Below, piece after piece: positions 45,141 through 58,415 of a DNA stretch of 64,000 nucleotides. Position 1 is the stretch's first letter; every line of letters starts with the position of its first letter. The stretch spans positions 8,306,278-8,370,277 of the forward strand of contig NC_134030.1 in NCBI RefSeq assembly GCF_964204645.1, read 5' to 3'. The notes beneath the pieces are model-generated. The model saw only the letters and a program-made list of their open reading frames with translations. It made no database searches and was not told the origin of the DNA. The stretch is from Tubulanus polymorphus. Lineage: Eukaryota; Nemertea; Palaeonemertea; Tubulaniformes; Tubulanidae. The translations under genes were made by a program, and so were the position numbers.

Positions 45141-45352
45141 ACCTGAACACTGAATCAGCTTTATGTCAAATTGCTGCTTAAATCTTAGGTTGATATTCAG
45201 TAGAATGTGTAGAAATACTTTTAATGATAGAGATAATTTATGAAATATTGGATGACGTTAATTGTTCTCATTTCCCCGAAAGACCAGCTTGCCGTCTCGG
45301 CGCTTTTTTTAAAAATTGTCTCTATAATTTCTGTTGTATCTATTATTTCCAG

Positions 45353-45493
45353 TTCAACTATAACCCAGGTGCGCAGCCATTTTTACCGCAATCGGCGTCT
45401 GCTATCGATAGCGGTATATCGGATTCAGATGAGACGCTCGCTGGATTCAATAAATCACAGATCATGTTGAAAAATGCCACTAAAAACGGCCAG
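45353..45493 (+). CDS. Isolated internal exon (47 codons) of an unidentified gene
   Basis: Acceptor CTATTATTTCCAG (45352) and donor GGCCAG|GTAAGAAA (45494) bound 141 nt open in phase 0. The peptide contains FNYNPGAQPFLPQ and an acidic Ser-rich stretch, AIDSGISDSDETLAGF, which resembles a DSG-type phosphodegron. Coding-like composition, good splice sites and lack of any repeat match support a real exon. The ATG at 45224 lies upstream of the acceptor in intron-like sequence and should be ignored. No partner exon was found with confidence within the window on this strand, so the gene must have very long introns, probably extending beyond 64 kb. Family unknown. Confidence 0.55.
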
Positions 45494-45640
45494 GTAAGAA
45501 ACAGTTCGCAGTCCAGTTTCATGCTTTAAAAAACGAGCACATTTCAAATTGCTAATTCATTCGCAGTGCTAAACAGTATTGACACCGACCAACACGAGAT
45601 TCTGATTGATTGAACATGAATTACGGTTACGTAACTCACC

Positions 45641-45850
45641 CAGAGCTGCCAACTGTTCCTGATTTTCAGTATTTGTTAACTCTTTTATAATAAGTAATAC
45701 AGATTACATTTGTTTGATGCATACAGAAATATGAAAGACATTACTGAGGGTCTTACTGTTGATTACTGATAAAATTGAACATTTTCTTTCATATTTCAAT
45801 GACATGTTACTGCATATAATAGCACCTTTCAGTGGTTGGCACCTGGGACG
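45641..45850. mobile_element. Inverted-repeat element, family R4, copy 1
   Basis: CAGAGCTGCCAACTGTTCCT at the left and CAGTGGTTGGCACCTGGG at the right. The second copy at 49563-49772 shares the internal order (TTTTCAGTATTT, GAAAGA-GTTACTG, GATTACTGAT, ATGTTACTG). A 5' fragment occurs near 56707. Non-coding. Confidence 0.65.
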
Positions 45851-48800
45851 GGTTACCGGTATACGAACTGACTGCCTTCGCGCTATCGCTAGTTAGTCCG
45901 TTCAAATTTGGCCGGTGCTGGAACAGATCAATTTTAGGATGGACCGAATCGATGCTGCGTGTTAACACATTTTAAACTCAGTTGTTGTTTACTGGGCCAG
46001 CCCTATATGCAGCACTGTGATTGATAGGCAATTAAAGGAAGGTTTCTATTCACACACAGAAAATTGGTTGGTTCTGAAATTTAAGATGGACCTGGATTGG
46101 TCACTTAAGTTGGTTTAAGATAAATGGTCTTGTCTAGTAGACTAAATTCACTATGTATGCAGTGTGAATGTGACACTGTTAAACTAGAATTGAGTTCATA
46201 AGAATATATTATAACCCTACAACTTGGATTTCCCTTGTTTGCATTCTGGAATTACTCGTCTTAATTCACAACTCAAAGCCAAAGTAATTTTGCCTCCTTA
46301 CAAACTTGCTGAATTGCGTTCTATTTTCGCTTGAAACGTTTTTTTGTGATTTTTTACTATGGTAAGCGTCTAACTCAAGTTGCACTAAGTCTAAGATCCG
46401 ATCCGATCATATGTGATTCAGTCAAGAATACTCATGTTAGGTCGCGATCGGGCCGATACTCATTGGTTGGATCGTAGCTATTCTCAGGTCACCTGAGATC
46501 CACGATCTTTTTGGAACCGAACGCTTAAATCACATGATTTATAGATCGCTGTTCATTGGCTACGACCTTACAATCGGTCGTATTAAGTACACTCCGGTTG
46601 TATAAGATCCGGTTCCGGTTGTCGTAAAAGATAAAACACTTCCGATCGGCTTGCGACCGGTCTGCGATCAGTCTTAATGATCTTCGGTACAATCACGTTG
46701 AAAAAATCCCCCGACTGAAAAATCGGCGTATCTGCTTGTCCTTGATTCCTTTAATGTAGCCAATAAACAGCGAATTTCACGAAAGGTTAAATCAGATTGA
46801 ATTCGACGAATTTGAAAGCTCTAAGCGTAGAATCAATCGGGAAAGAAATTATTCGAGGTTCTGCCGTTGAAAAAGATAAAACATACTCGATAAATTTCAG
46901 ATCGACTGACTGATAGTTGAGTGACGACTATTGCTTCGATGCGCTGGAATAAAAGTTCCGTTGACGTCACGCTGAAATGATTTCTGCGATTTTCATCGCG
47001 CCGGGTTCGTTGCTATCCGCTGAAAGGTTTCGTCTATGCTCGACGTTTCTGGCGCTAATTCAATTTGTGGAATTATCTGGAATGATTTCTTGTCATCTCT
47101 TAAATACGCAAACGGCATCGCTCCCTATATTACTCCGGCTGCTATAGCGTTCGTGTGTGAAACATTGTTCATAACTCTTTTTAAACACGTGCCGCCTTAA
47201 CCCAATTTCTTACTCGTGTAAGATTTTTCTATAATTTACAAAAAAAGAACAGCATCTTTGTTATATAGGGCCAAGTGTTCTCCGTATACTGGAATTTTAA
47301 AGGGACTGCCCTCATTGTTTATTTGTATGGCATTGTGGCTGCTGAAGCAGCATGGTGTGAATAGCCTAAAAAATACAGAAAATGAAGCTAAATTTTGGTG
47401 TTATCTCTGGTAGGGGCAACAAATATTTTATGAGGGGTGATTTTTTGAGGGGTTGACGTAAAAATGAAAGGGGTGGCCGCCCGTCTAAAACCTGTTGTGG
47501 AGAACAGGGAGGACCTATCCTGAAACAGGGTGGCGCCTTACTTGGAAGTCAGCGATGAGTCTTGGAATTTTGCTTGTTTTGAAAAATTACTTTGTTTTGA
47601 GTTACTGGTTTATCGAGATAAACGTTACTGATTCATAAGGTGTCTACAGTTATTGGGATTTGAGATTTATAAGAGAGTGATGCAGCTATGCTTCCCGCGA
47701 AATTTGAAATTTTCTCTTTTAAAACTACTTACATATCCAGAAATGACCGATCTGTGTACGGAAGGGATCCTGCATCGACAAAATTCAAACGCCGCCATCA
47801 GTGCTGATGATGCGATTGTGTAGGGGGTGACTACCAATAATCGAAGTTTACCGTCGGCGCAAAAAATTGCCGAGGCAAAATAATCGCCGGTTCGCGTCGC
47901 GTGGACAAATCGTTCGGTTAGCAATCAGTGCAATAGTCGATCCGCGCGGCGTGTTCGCTGCACGGGGATGGACGACGGCGGCCGACGCAACAGGCAAATA
48001 ACTGTCGACATATCACCCTGGGAGAAAACTAATAAATCACCGCAAGTGTTCATATAGGCTGTGATTGCACCTTTGAAAGTATTAAGCCGACCTGTCTGTC
48101 TGTCTGTCTGTCTGCCTGCCGATGGTTGGTTTCTGTTAAGTCGCTTTGGTTTGCGTACCTCTGATATGATGTCAGATTTTCATCTCGGGAGACGTAAACC
48201 AACTGCTGACTTGTAATCGTATCGGAAAAAAACCAATATGATCCGACAGTGAGCCATACACGACTTCGGTATAAGACTCAGTAAAGGCCGTTGTCGAACG
48301 TGCGTCTCATTTCGGGTTGATTTCGTACAAATTGGAAAACCCATTGTGATTAGATTATAGACGTATATATGAAAAAGTGACCAGTCAACGCCGTCGGTTT
48401 CATTTTGATTAAAACTGATAGGTATTGGTGATATACGGTTCTGTTTAGCGATATTTCAAAATTCATCAGCCAGTCTAGACATATTATATGTAGGTGTAAT
48501 GAATTACCAGTACCGTTGAAGATCAGAAGAATACTATTCATTGCAATGGCAGATTTTGGGGAGGGAGGGTAGTTCCGGGTGGACTGTTGCACCCCTTTCA
48601 AAATTAGAATGTGCCCTCCAAAATGTCTGGCTATTTAGTTTTTGCAAAGGCAATATCTAAAAGTTGAGATATCACACCGAATGGGCCCAGATACGGCCCA
48701 GAAAAGCCCTGTTAAATCCTGAATATTCTGTAGGTGGGTTACAGTACCCCCATTATTGTTTGTGCTTGCAGCCCTCGCATTGCTGAATTTGCCTTTTTCA

Positions 48801-49562
48801 AATTTAGTGCCTATTCCTATTTTCAGGTCTATCCCCTTCTAAGGAGCCTACATCCGCCCTTGCATTAATCATTAAAAAGACTACCACTACCATACCAAAC
48901 AGACCTATATATATATATATCGTCCATCGTAAGAAAAGATGAACTTTATTTGAGAATTTTAGAAATAAAGCGGAATTAAATCATAGAAAGGCAAGAAAGT
49001 GTTGCTATACTTTTTTTGAAGAAGTAAGCGAAAAGGCTCATATTTACTTGTATCTAGAAAACCGATGGCTGTGTCTAGCATAAAATGCCAAACGGCGTTA
49101 CATCACCGAGGTTTGCGTCGACTGTGAGGTAGATAGATTTATGGCGTCGTAACGCGGTATTTTATCGGGTGTCATCTAGAACGGAGTAAGCTAAATGTCG
49201 TGCTTAATGCGTGACCCGGTGAGATTACATTTCCTCCGATGGCTTCGGTTTTTGCAGGCGCGCGCGCCGATTCTGTAACGCGAAGAAATTTCCGGCAATA
49301 GGTGATTCCGGTGAGACGGTTTTGCGGTTTCCTTTCCTCAGCACGCGAGGCTATATAATTCATTTAGTTGATAAGGCTGCATTTGACGCCGACGACAATC
49401 GAAAAGGCTATTAGTTGATTCGATGCGTTTAGGTCTAGTGGAAGGGAGGGGTGGCTGGTTTGACTCAGCAGCCTGGAGTCCTCCATTTGCAGATATTCAC
49501 CATTTGTCTGGTGTTTTTTGTTGTGAATTTCATGTTGGCGGAGCTGCTTGGCTTCGTGAAGA
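45851..49562. other. Gene-poor region with one R3 repeat; no gene recognised
   Basis: 46,370-46,700 is rich in GATCCG/CGATC inverted words and may be a decayed fold-back element. 47,275-47,500 is a copy of repeat R3. 47,900-48,010 is CpG-rich and could be a promoter. A minus-strand frame (47667-47924) ends at a donor-like GATAT|GTAAGTAG, and a plus-strand frame starts MDDGGRRNRQ at 47967. Neither can be tied to other exons, so I do not call a gene. Confidence 0.35.
48093..48120. repeat. GTCT tetranucleotide microsatellite
   Basis: About six units of CTGT/GTCT with a CTGCC tail. Simple repeat. Confidence 0.85.
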
Positions 49563-49772
49563 CAGAGCTGCCAACCATTCTTGATTTTCAGTATTTTGTT
49601 ACTATTTCTTCCCGAAAAATACTGATTCGATTCGCTCGATATGTACAAAAATGCGAAAGATGTTACTGCGGGTCATAACTGTGATTACTGATGATCTTTC
49701 TTATCTCAATGAAATGTTACTGGAAAAAAATGACTGATACTGATAGCACTTTCCAGCGGTTGGCAGACCTAT
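49563..49772. mobile_element. Inverted-repeat element, family R4, copy 2
   Basis: AGAGCTGCCAACCATTCTTG at the left and CCAGCGGTTGGCAGACCT at the right; the body aligns with the copy at 45641. It directly abuts the element at 49782. Confidence 0.7.
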
Positions 49773-49781
49773 GAGACATTA

Positions 49782-50139
49782 AGCCTAGCGCACATCGACA
49801 CTGCGATTGGAGACAACTAGTTGCAAGGCAGTTTTCGGCGCATGAGAGGAACTGGCTGGATACGATCAGTTGCTTGAATGTGTCGATGTGAGCGAGCTTA
49901 CGATTGGTAAGCGTCGATCTATCTCCAGTTCCAGCCAGTTGCCCATGTTCTACTTTTGAGCAACTGGTTGTACTCAATCGTAGTCATATCCGTCGATATG
50001 CGCGCTCTGGATCTCGACGATCGACACGCGCCATGCAGTTGCTGCAACTGACCGGTTGTAACTAGATTTCAATGTGCGCGGGGTAATCGTTCGGTAGCAA
50101 CTAGTTGTCTCCAATCGCAGTGTCGATGTGCGCTAGGCT
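49782..50139. mobile_element. Harbinger-like non-autonomous element (358 bp)
   Basis: Perfect terminal inverted repeats of more than 40 bp (AGCCTAGCGCACATCGACAC ... inverse ending GCGCTAGGCT) are flanked by the 3-bp direct repeat TTA (49779-49781 and 50140-50142), the duplication type of PIF/Harbinger transposases. The inside is a set of degenerate CAACTGGTTG palindromes. The near-perfect arms imply recent activity. Confidence 0.85.
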
Positions 50140-50142
50140 TTA

Positions 50143-53100
50143 GACGTCATTTTGGTCTTGGATCTAGTGCCATGCGTGGTTCTGGCTCTGGCCTATATCA
50201 TCTGCTTTAAAGACATGATGAAAAACAAGTTGTGCACTGAGCTACCCTGAAAAGTTTATACTTTGTATAAGATCTTGAAGCTGTACACGTGTATCCGGGT
50301 TCCTTCGGATATTGATCGATTGTTCCTATATCTTGATATACACGGTGTTAGTCTACCTGGAATCGATTGCCTCTGATTATCAAGTGCCCTCTACGACAAT
50401 GTATGAAAAAATCTTCCTACTCTAAATCATCGTGATAATTACCTATCCCTGCTTCGACTTGGTCGCAGAATTCACGTACCGCTGTGAGAATTCACCAGGT
50501 TCGCTAGCGTAGGGTCTTTATTCAGTATCCCTATGACTCCTTGATTCCTTAAAAAACTTCTAAATGGAAAATGCTTTTGAAGGTGCTTGAAACTCCTTTA
50601 ATTTGGGTAAAATGTCAGGAACTCCTTTAGAATTCACTCACTTCAATTTTGAGAAATAGGTAATTAGATAGATAAGAAGTTATACGACTTCGTGTACAGT
50701 TGGAACCAGGATCTTTTACTTACCCCATTACTGTGTTACCGCATTAGAAATCAAGCTTTTAGTAACTTCAAGGATGAAATTTTGCTTTTATAAAACAATT
50801 GAAATAATGGTAAACCGAGATAAACCGTACTGATTGAGGAGGAGACTACCATGATTGGGATGTGAAAGTGATGCGGACACTTCCTGGAAGAATTTTCTCC
50901 TTGAAAAATCCTTGAAAACTCCTTATATCCTGCATTGACTGATCTGTAGGGATCCTCCTGTCATTGGTCCTGTGAGATCTGAGGCAAGATGAGCGCACTG
51001 TTTTTAAACAGAAGTGAAGGTTATCTCGTTTATTGTGGAGCGACGCGCTGTTAAGCGCGGCCAGCCACTTCCACCTTTACCTATATTGAGAAATGATGGA
51101 CAAAAAGCCTTGGACTAATGTTTGGTTAATAATGTCATCGTGCGTGCCTCTTAGCGCTGAAATGTGAATCAATGACCTGTTGACTCGATATCATCAACTC
51201 CCTGATTGACCTCTTCGATTCGAATTTCTTCTACAAATGACGAAATACCGGTGAATGAGCGACGCGACCACGCGCTGGTTTATACAATGTCGTTGTCTCA
51301 GTTGATGATCAGTTGTAGGTATATATACGTACCTCTAAGTCGAACCGTCGTCCATTATCTCGCGTAATTACGCGTTGATGAAGGTGATCGCAACCATAAA
51401 TTGAAGAACTACGACCCGAGCCGAGTGGCAATCATCGCTTCTCTTCACAAACCGACGATTGCCTGTCAAATAGAACGCATTTGAACGTATTTCATCGATT
51501 GTGCTTAACCGCGCTCTCTCTCTGTCTCTCTCTCTGGCTTCCTCCTTCAATCGGCGTGCGGTTGCGCCTCGTCGCCGCGCTGCGTAACAGTAGCGATGTC
51601 CCGAAGCGAGGTTAGAATATAGAAGGAAAAAACGATCGCTTCGTGTATAATGACTAGAGGCTTTGTGCTACTTCGGCATGCGGGGATTCTATTGAAGGCA
51701 ACAAGCGAGTATGTACCGGGGGTCGCTGGAGTGGTGTGTAATTGGTTCATTTGCGCTTCAGATTTCTACATTTCAATTGAAACCCTATCGAATTTTTCCG
51801 CGGTGGAGTCTAATGAAACGTATGCTAGGCTTCCAGAGTAGAAAAGTCTATTTTCTATCCTTTTTTGACGCCTTATAAAACGTTACCATTATGAAACCTA
51901 AACAATGATAACCATTCAGCGTCATTTTACAAACGACAACCGTAAATCGATGTGAAAAACGTCACAGGTTTATGTGTACACATACAAGCTATTTGGCAAA
52001 ATATTATTGATAAAGATGTAGAATGGCTCCCTGGGATTATATAATGACCTCTATTTGAATGTCGAAATGTTATATCGCATTGAATATCGTGAGAAGACGT
52101 ATTGTAATAGTAAAGGATGTATGATTATATCAGGAGCGGCAGGGATAAATAGAAATGATAAGTAAATCGGATTATTCGGTTAAATGGCGGATGTATTCAC
52201 GATTTGGAAGTCTGATATAAAAGTCAGACCCTGACATGGGGATGCTAGTGGAATGACGAAGCTATCTACGATCTGAGTTGGGCCAGCGTGAATTTCATCG
52301 GCGGCTACAAGCGGTCTATATAAAAACGTGTAAACATATAATTTCAATATTCAAATGTTTTAGAAAATATGTTCGATATTAGACGTATGCAGGAGATTAG
52401 CAATTTATAATAGCATAGCTGTCATATACGGCTCCGCGTCCACTGATGGCATGTGTATAAGGTGACAATTCAATTCAATACTTTATTGATCCTTATTACA
52501 TTGAAATTCCGGGATAAAATTCCAAAAATCAATAAATTTGCAAATTTTAAAATAAGAAAATACAAGACACACGGGTAATTCATACAGAATAACATGAATA
52601 AGTTATTTAAATGACAATGTCTACTTCAACCCAGACTCAAGTCTAGGATATCAAGTGACAGTCAGACCGGGCCCCAGGACCGGGCTGGCTGGCTACACGA
52701 TATGCTCAAAGTCATGATGAAGCAGACATCAGAAGAGCTCTTTCTTCAACCATGGAGGCAATGAAGTTGCAGACCAGCTTAGAGGCAAAAGTGAATCGAA
52801 GTCACAAGTAAACAATTTTTTTTAAAATTAGACCAGTCGAAGACTATCATCTACCCAATCGCCAAATCTCATAATTCCCGAAATTTCTTTAAACTTCGAT
52901 TTCAAATTTGCAATTCCACATTAGCTTATACCAGAAATTCTACATTTTTTTCGCAGGCGTCAAATAATTTATTAAAGTTAATTTTCTTGTTTGGTGGTTG
53001 GAAGGGAGTAGGGATTTAGGGAGTACCTGAATTTATTCGCTTCAACCATTGGTACTTGGAGGCAGACTATTAAGGCGGGCGTAGGGCCTCACTGTGACGC

Positions 53101-53737
53101 GATTCACAGCCACTGTCAGCGACTGCATCACAATGACCCACTGACCTATGTACCCATGCTACTGCCAGCGGAGATTGTGTCACGACCCACCAACCTGTCC
53201 GCCAAGGTTGCACCTGTCAGAGATGATGGCGTCACAATGACCTACGCGCCATTGCGACATGTTCTACTTTCTGCGACTTGGCCATCTCTCCGTGACGACA
53301 TACGCTGCTCTTGCGACTGACACCGAAGCCCGGCTTTAATGGCGCCAACCAGTGGTACAGCTTGTAAAGTACGTGATGCGATGTATTTGCATCAATATCG
53401 CAGTGTGGTAAGAATGGAAACCACAGGAAGAATTGAAGTTCTGTTTTCTGGTGCTATTATTGAATTATAGATTTCATTGATTTTTTCATGTTATGTAAAG
53501 CCCTAGTAATTAGATAACCTTGTCTGTTGCGGGAGCACTGATATCAGCTTATTCCATCACTTCTTCTAGGGATAAGTTAGAAGATGATCATCTTCATCGA
53601 TTCTCATTCCAATCAAACCATTGTTCAGCCTAGCCGTTCTTAGATAGCCGCGATATCAATTGGTCACTAGACTTTTTGCTGAAGCAACTACCAAGAAGCC
53701 CCAAATTGTACATCAGCACAGCTTTATGGAATAACTT
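50143..53737. other. No gene recognised
   Basis: Holds a repeat at 50520-50720 (ATGACTCCTTGATTC, AACTCCTTTA, TTGAGAAATAG) that also occurs in PRDM10 intron 11 near 21650-21790. CpG-rich patches at 51,360-51,760 give open frames on both strands without domains. Nothing else recognised. Confidence 0.4.
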
Positions 53738-53968
53738 TTCTGACTGCAAGATGGCCCCATGCCTGTTTGGCCGACCAAAAACAGATCAGGTCTGAGCAAT
53801 ATTTGAGCAGTGGTCAAATTATCGGAAGTGACAAACCTCGCTTTGTTAATGCATCGTTTAGTATTGAGTGAGTGGTTTACACGTGGCAAAATTTTGACTC
53901 GGTGGGGGGCCCCTGTCTGTGCCAATTTTAATTTGGCCCGGGCCAAATCTCTCCGTGTGATCGCGACT
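53738..53968. mobile_element. Dispersed inverted-repeat element, family R1, copy 2
   Basis: CTGTTTGGCCGACCAAAAAC at the left and GGCCCGGGCCAAATC...CCGTGTGATCGCGACTC at the right, in the same word set as the copy at 5946. Diverged, non-coding. Confidence 0.55.
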
Positions 53969-55437
53969 CAATATTCCACCTGCTTGGATTTTGTATGTAT
54001 GCCTCCGAAGTGTGCGCCCTTATGTCCCTATGTGTTGAATAGGTGACAAAATAGCAGTATGACCTTTGGGAATGAATTGTAAGACCTTACCAGAAATTGA
54101 TGTTTGGCTGCATAAAATCTATTCACAACGCTACTACCATTGAATAACTGTGTAACATCGATACATATCTATAATTGAATCGCAAAGCGTTGGCGTGTCC
54201 TAAACTTGATCGTTCATATCGTAGTGACATCGATAACTTTACTGCTGGTTCAATTTTCACCCGAGTAAAGACCGTTGAAGCGAAGACGAAGAGGATCGTC
54301 GCCTTTCATGGGCGGAAAATGCGTCTCTTTTTGAAGTCGGGAGAGCAAGTTCGTCGTGTCATCGGCCTCGAGCAGCGGTTGCGTCGGTGGAAGATAACAG
54401 TACGGCGAGAATCTTCGTCGCAGCACCGCCGGCCAGTCAGACGTTCCTCTCAATCATCTGACAATCGGCAATGTCAACACAAGCTGGTGATAAATGAACA
54501 AAATCGAGTTAACTTTGCTTGGTTGAATTTGATTAAGATAAAGGACAATCTATTACACATAATCTGTGCGCGCGTCTCTGCGATGTCGTCTTCTTCAGAC
54601 TCGAACCGTAGGAAATATACGCGGCGTATTCTGGCCAAAAACTGACATTATGTCGCCGGCTCTCTGGTGAACCGTCGAATATGAACTAAAGCGTTGAAAC
54701 TGGGGGAAATTAATTTGAAATTTTGAACTTTTTGTCGCGCTCATTTCCGTAAAATCTGTTTCACTTACCTTGGATATTAAGTAACAGTAAGCTGATTTAG
54801 GTCCCTGATAAGCGTTTCAAATGAACAAATACTGAAAATGACTGATATTTCGATTTGGAAAAATAGAAAAACCATTTTAGATGGAGTGACCATATTCCGC
54901 AGTTCACCTAGAAATTTGCTCATTGATTTACCATATTCAATGTTCCCCATGCGGTAATTTAATTAATTCTCCGCATTCAACATGTATGGCCATGTACAAT
55001 ATTAGATGGTTTGCCAAAAAGGGAAAAAAATCATTTTCAACAATTATATATCCTGAGTAATTAGTTGTCCGATCCATGGTACCGATTGAGCACAAATGAA
55101 ACTTTTAAACATGGCGATTTTGATGGTAAATTTGGCTCAATTCTCAATGAAAATTGCGTAATATTCGATGATTTGCTGGAAAGCCAGCGACAGTCGATTT
55201 TTAAGATGTCTACGTTTCCGCTTAGATTTCCGTATTTAATTTTAACTGAGGCTTTGAGCTGTCTCCGCGTTGCTGCTGCTGCTGCTGTTGTTATAATCCG
55301 TTTGATGTTTATAATTATTTTACCAGTCTGAAACTTTTGTCTTAACGTTTCCGACAAAAACATCTCCGATGAATTTCGGTCAAAGCCGCTTCGCTTCTGT
55401 GAAATCGACTAGTAATTTTGTATACCAGTTGCGAACC
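53969..55437. other. No gene called; one 156-codon open frame of doubtful status
   Basis: A plus-strand frame at 54175-54645 is Arg/Ser-rich with no recognisable domain and lies in a CpG-rich patch open on both strands. It could be part of a first exon, but there are no supporting partners. Confidence 0.3.
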
Positions 55438-55605
55438 TATAGCCACGATCGCCCGGAGATGATTTGGCCAAGGTTGAATCGGCACGGATCAGGCCCGAGT
55501 CAAATTAGGCCCGTGCCTAATTAGAGAGCGCGTTCAAACGTACTCATTCACGCGCCAGTCTGAACAGTAGTTCTGGCCAAAAATGCTGCGACTGCGGCTT
55601 AATTC
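55438..55605. mobile_element. Dispersed inverted-repeat element, family R1, copy 3
   Basis: CACGGATCAGGCCCGAGTCA and TGCCTAATTAGAGAGCGCG match copies 1 and 5 closely; the right end GGCCAAAAATGCTGCGACTGCGGCT is also shared. Confidence 0.65.
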
Positions 55606-55847
55606 TACTGATTTGGCATTTAAGTTGTTTTTGTATTGTCTAATAAGAAGAAAAAGATGACGACACCCACTCAGTCTCATCAGTTAAGATTACGCCTTTG
55701 TGCGTCCGCGACCGTAATTTCGTAAATAATGCTCATTAAACCTGTAATAAGTCTTGATAAAAGAAAGTCAAGAAAACCTTGTGCGTGTCAAATTTTCTTG
55801 AGCCTCGAGTCATGAAACGTGTTCGAATTAACTTTTTTTTTAGATAG

Positions 55848-56100
55848 ATGGCAGGGTGGCCACTGACCTGGTTGATTGGGAAAAAGAATTTGCAAGAAAG
55901 GAAAACGTATTCGCAAGAAAATGAGGAAACTCGGGGTTTAATTCAGGGTTTGCTTGACGATACGTTTCTTTTTAATTTCAACATTTTTAACAAAGAAACT
56001 ACAGATCATCTGCTACAGATTCACTCTTAGGAATTTTGTTTTATAACATGGCTAAATTAGGGAAATATCCTGGAATTTGTAAATGGGGGAACATCGCCAT
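55848..56100. mobile_element. Family R2 element fragment, copy 2
   Basis: GGCAGGGTGGCCACTGACCTG followed by GGAAAA/AACTCGGGG words, as in the copy at 19576; the right end is not evident. Confidence 0.45.
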
Positions 56101-56544
56101 TGTGGATGGGGTGTAAACGAAAAGGAATCGGCATAGTTAGGTCTGAACTGAAGTCTTGAAAAAGTCTCTAAAACTTTATATGGCCGCGCTGTGTATTGAA
56201 ATAACTATCCGGGGTGTTCGTCTCGTTTCATGATCGTCGTGTGTCTTGTGTGAGATCTGCTGAGAATTGAATCCCTGTTGCTTATTGTCGATTGATTAAT
56301 TGATTTACCGTATAAGTCTTAGTGTCCTTTAGATAGGTTGATTACATCGCTGTGTACTTAACCTTTCGATCGATAGCTATCACTGGTGACTAGGTCGTCG
56401 CTGCTGTATCAATCAAAATCCGGTTAAAGCGATTGTCGTCGTATGACAATCCAATGAAACAGATCGGTTGCTCATTGTTTAATCGCAATCGTCTTCCGGT
56501 TAAGTAGGCATGGACTACGGTCCCTTCAGGTCAGAGGCCCCTTC

Positions 56545-56668
56545 ATAAGCGGCGATTTGGCTCCGGCCAAATTGGCATGGACCACGCCCGAAATTTGACT
56601 CGGGTCAAACAGGAATTTGGCACCCGTATGATCAGTTGTTCCGTCCTTGGCCCGGGCCAAATATAGTA
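56545..56668. mobile_element. Dispersed inverted-repeat element, family R1, copy 4
   Basis: TTTGGCTCCGGCCAAATTGG and CTTGGCCCGGGCCAAATAT are inverted ends, with GAAATTTGACTCGGGTCAAA between. A short version of the family. Confidence 0.55.
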
Positions 56669-56919
56669 GATAATGTACATTTTTTATGAACGGCCATTAC
56701 TTCTCCGGAACTGCCAGCCGTTCCTGATTTTCAGTATTTCGTTTATCCTGGAAAATACTAAAATGCACAGAATTGGCGCTTATTTACTTTGAATTGGCCT
56801 ACATTGCCTGTTCTAGGTCGACGATGTGTTGCTTAGGGGTATGGATAATTTGTAATCTATATCTATGGAAAAGGTATGGGAAATAATAAAAATATTGGAA
56901 AACCCGTAAGTACGCTTTG

Positions 56920-58125
56920 TTTGAAAATGGAGCGCATTTTTTTTTTTGGTTCTACATGTGTGCACACAGAGGTAGGTCTTATCCACTCTGACTAATGATG
57001 AAAAACCTTTTATTTATAACGAAATATCCCCAAACCATCCCCCCTGCCGCCAGTCATGGATAACGGACTGTTGTTGATAATAATAAGTCACACCTGGGTT
57101 TCTATTAGGATTGAGTTACACGTGAACCACCTGTATTAATACAGCTCGGCGTTTATACAAGCACACATACGTATGTATTAATTTCACCTTGACGCTCAAA
57201 CAACCATACACCCAAACACGCGTTACTGGTGAAGTATGTGTGTGTTGTGGATATTGTCGCAATGTTTATATCCAGACGTAAACAGAGCGCTTTTGTGATG
57301 TCATTAACGTTGTCTATCAGCGCTGGCGGTACAACAACGTGTACACGGGCTTTATTGCGCGCATAATGCCATTCGGTTATTGGACCTGAACGGTGAGACA
57401 CACGGCGGGAGAGGCAGAGATACAGCCATACTACAGAGAACAGTCATCCAGTCAGCTGACTGATGTATATACACACGCGACGTAATAAAAACGTTAACGT
57501 TAACAATCGCGGAATAAAATCCGGCGAAGACCGATCGGCGCGCGCTTTATTGTCGCGAGTTTAAAATGATCTACGGCATTTCTCGCGATAACGGATAAGA
57601 ATGACAACTACGCGGTCGTATCGTACTATTCACCCGGTATCTTCACGATTTGATTTCTCGTTCCTCTAATCGGATAACTAATATTTTCACGCTTGTGATA
57701 TACGACGGATTTTGTTTTTATGCCGGTGGATTAAGTTGACAGGAGATGAATTAGAATATGGTAAGCGATTATTGCGCGTAGCGTGCTCGGATTTCACCGG
57801 GCACGTTATGTATCACCAAAGAAATATACCTATCACCGGTTCGATTCGATCGAATTGAATTAATTAACCGGTTTCCTGTCTAGACCCGATATCGATGACC
57901 TATAGTGCGCGTATCCACTCTGCGCTACCTTTATAGCCACTTGAATTCGTTAAAAAGACATGAAAATTAATTCAATAAAAGAGAGAGTCATGAAATTTAA
58001 TTATTTAGATAATAGATGCCAATTATTTTGAAACGCCAATAGTACCCATCGACCAACGCAATACCCCTTAAATAATGCATAGTAATTGGCTTTGTATGAA
58101 AATATTTTATAACTGTTTTGACGCG
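56920..58125. other. No gene recognised
   Basis: CpG-rich patches near 57,380-57,620 (CGCGCGCTTTATTGTCGCGAG and others) interrupt AT-rich sequence. They might be a promoter or first exon, but I cannot define one. Confidence 0.35.
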
Positions 58126-58129
58126 TTAA

Positions 58130-58415
58130 CCCTTTCAGTGCGTCTACACCACAGTGCGGTGTGTAAATCAGTGATAGATTTTGCTATTACACCGCAGTGC
58201 GATGTATTGATGTAATTAGTGATAAGTAAATTTATCTCTTGAAAAATGGCAGCACCTGTCAAACATAGTGAAATACTAGTAACTAATGATACACTGCGCC
58301 GCGGTGTAGACGCACTAGTGGTATTCCCGTTATTCAACACACTAGGGTGAAATTTTTCAAAATTTTCAGATTATCCCCAGTACTATTGGGTATTTATTAG
58401 TCAGCACTGAAAGGG
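58130..58415. mobile_element. piggyBac-type non-autonomous element (286 bp), family R5, copy 1
   Basis: CCCTTTCAGTGC at 58130 and GCACTGAAAGGG ending at 58415 are exact terminal inverted repeats, flanked by TTAA at 58126-58129 and 58416-58419. The inside has a second palindromic layer around CACCGCAGTGCGATG. The related copy is at 62524. Confidence 0.85.

Noticed and set aside
45224-45352. ATG-started extension of the isolated exon
   Set aside because: It lies before a strong polypyrimidine-AG acceptor and has intron-like composition.
54175-54645. 156-codon Arg/Ser-rich ORF
   Set aside because: Open on both strands in a CpG-rich patch, no domain, no linked exons.
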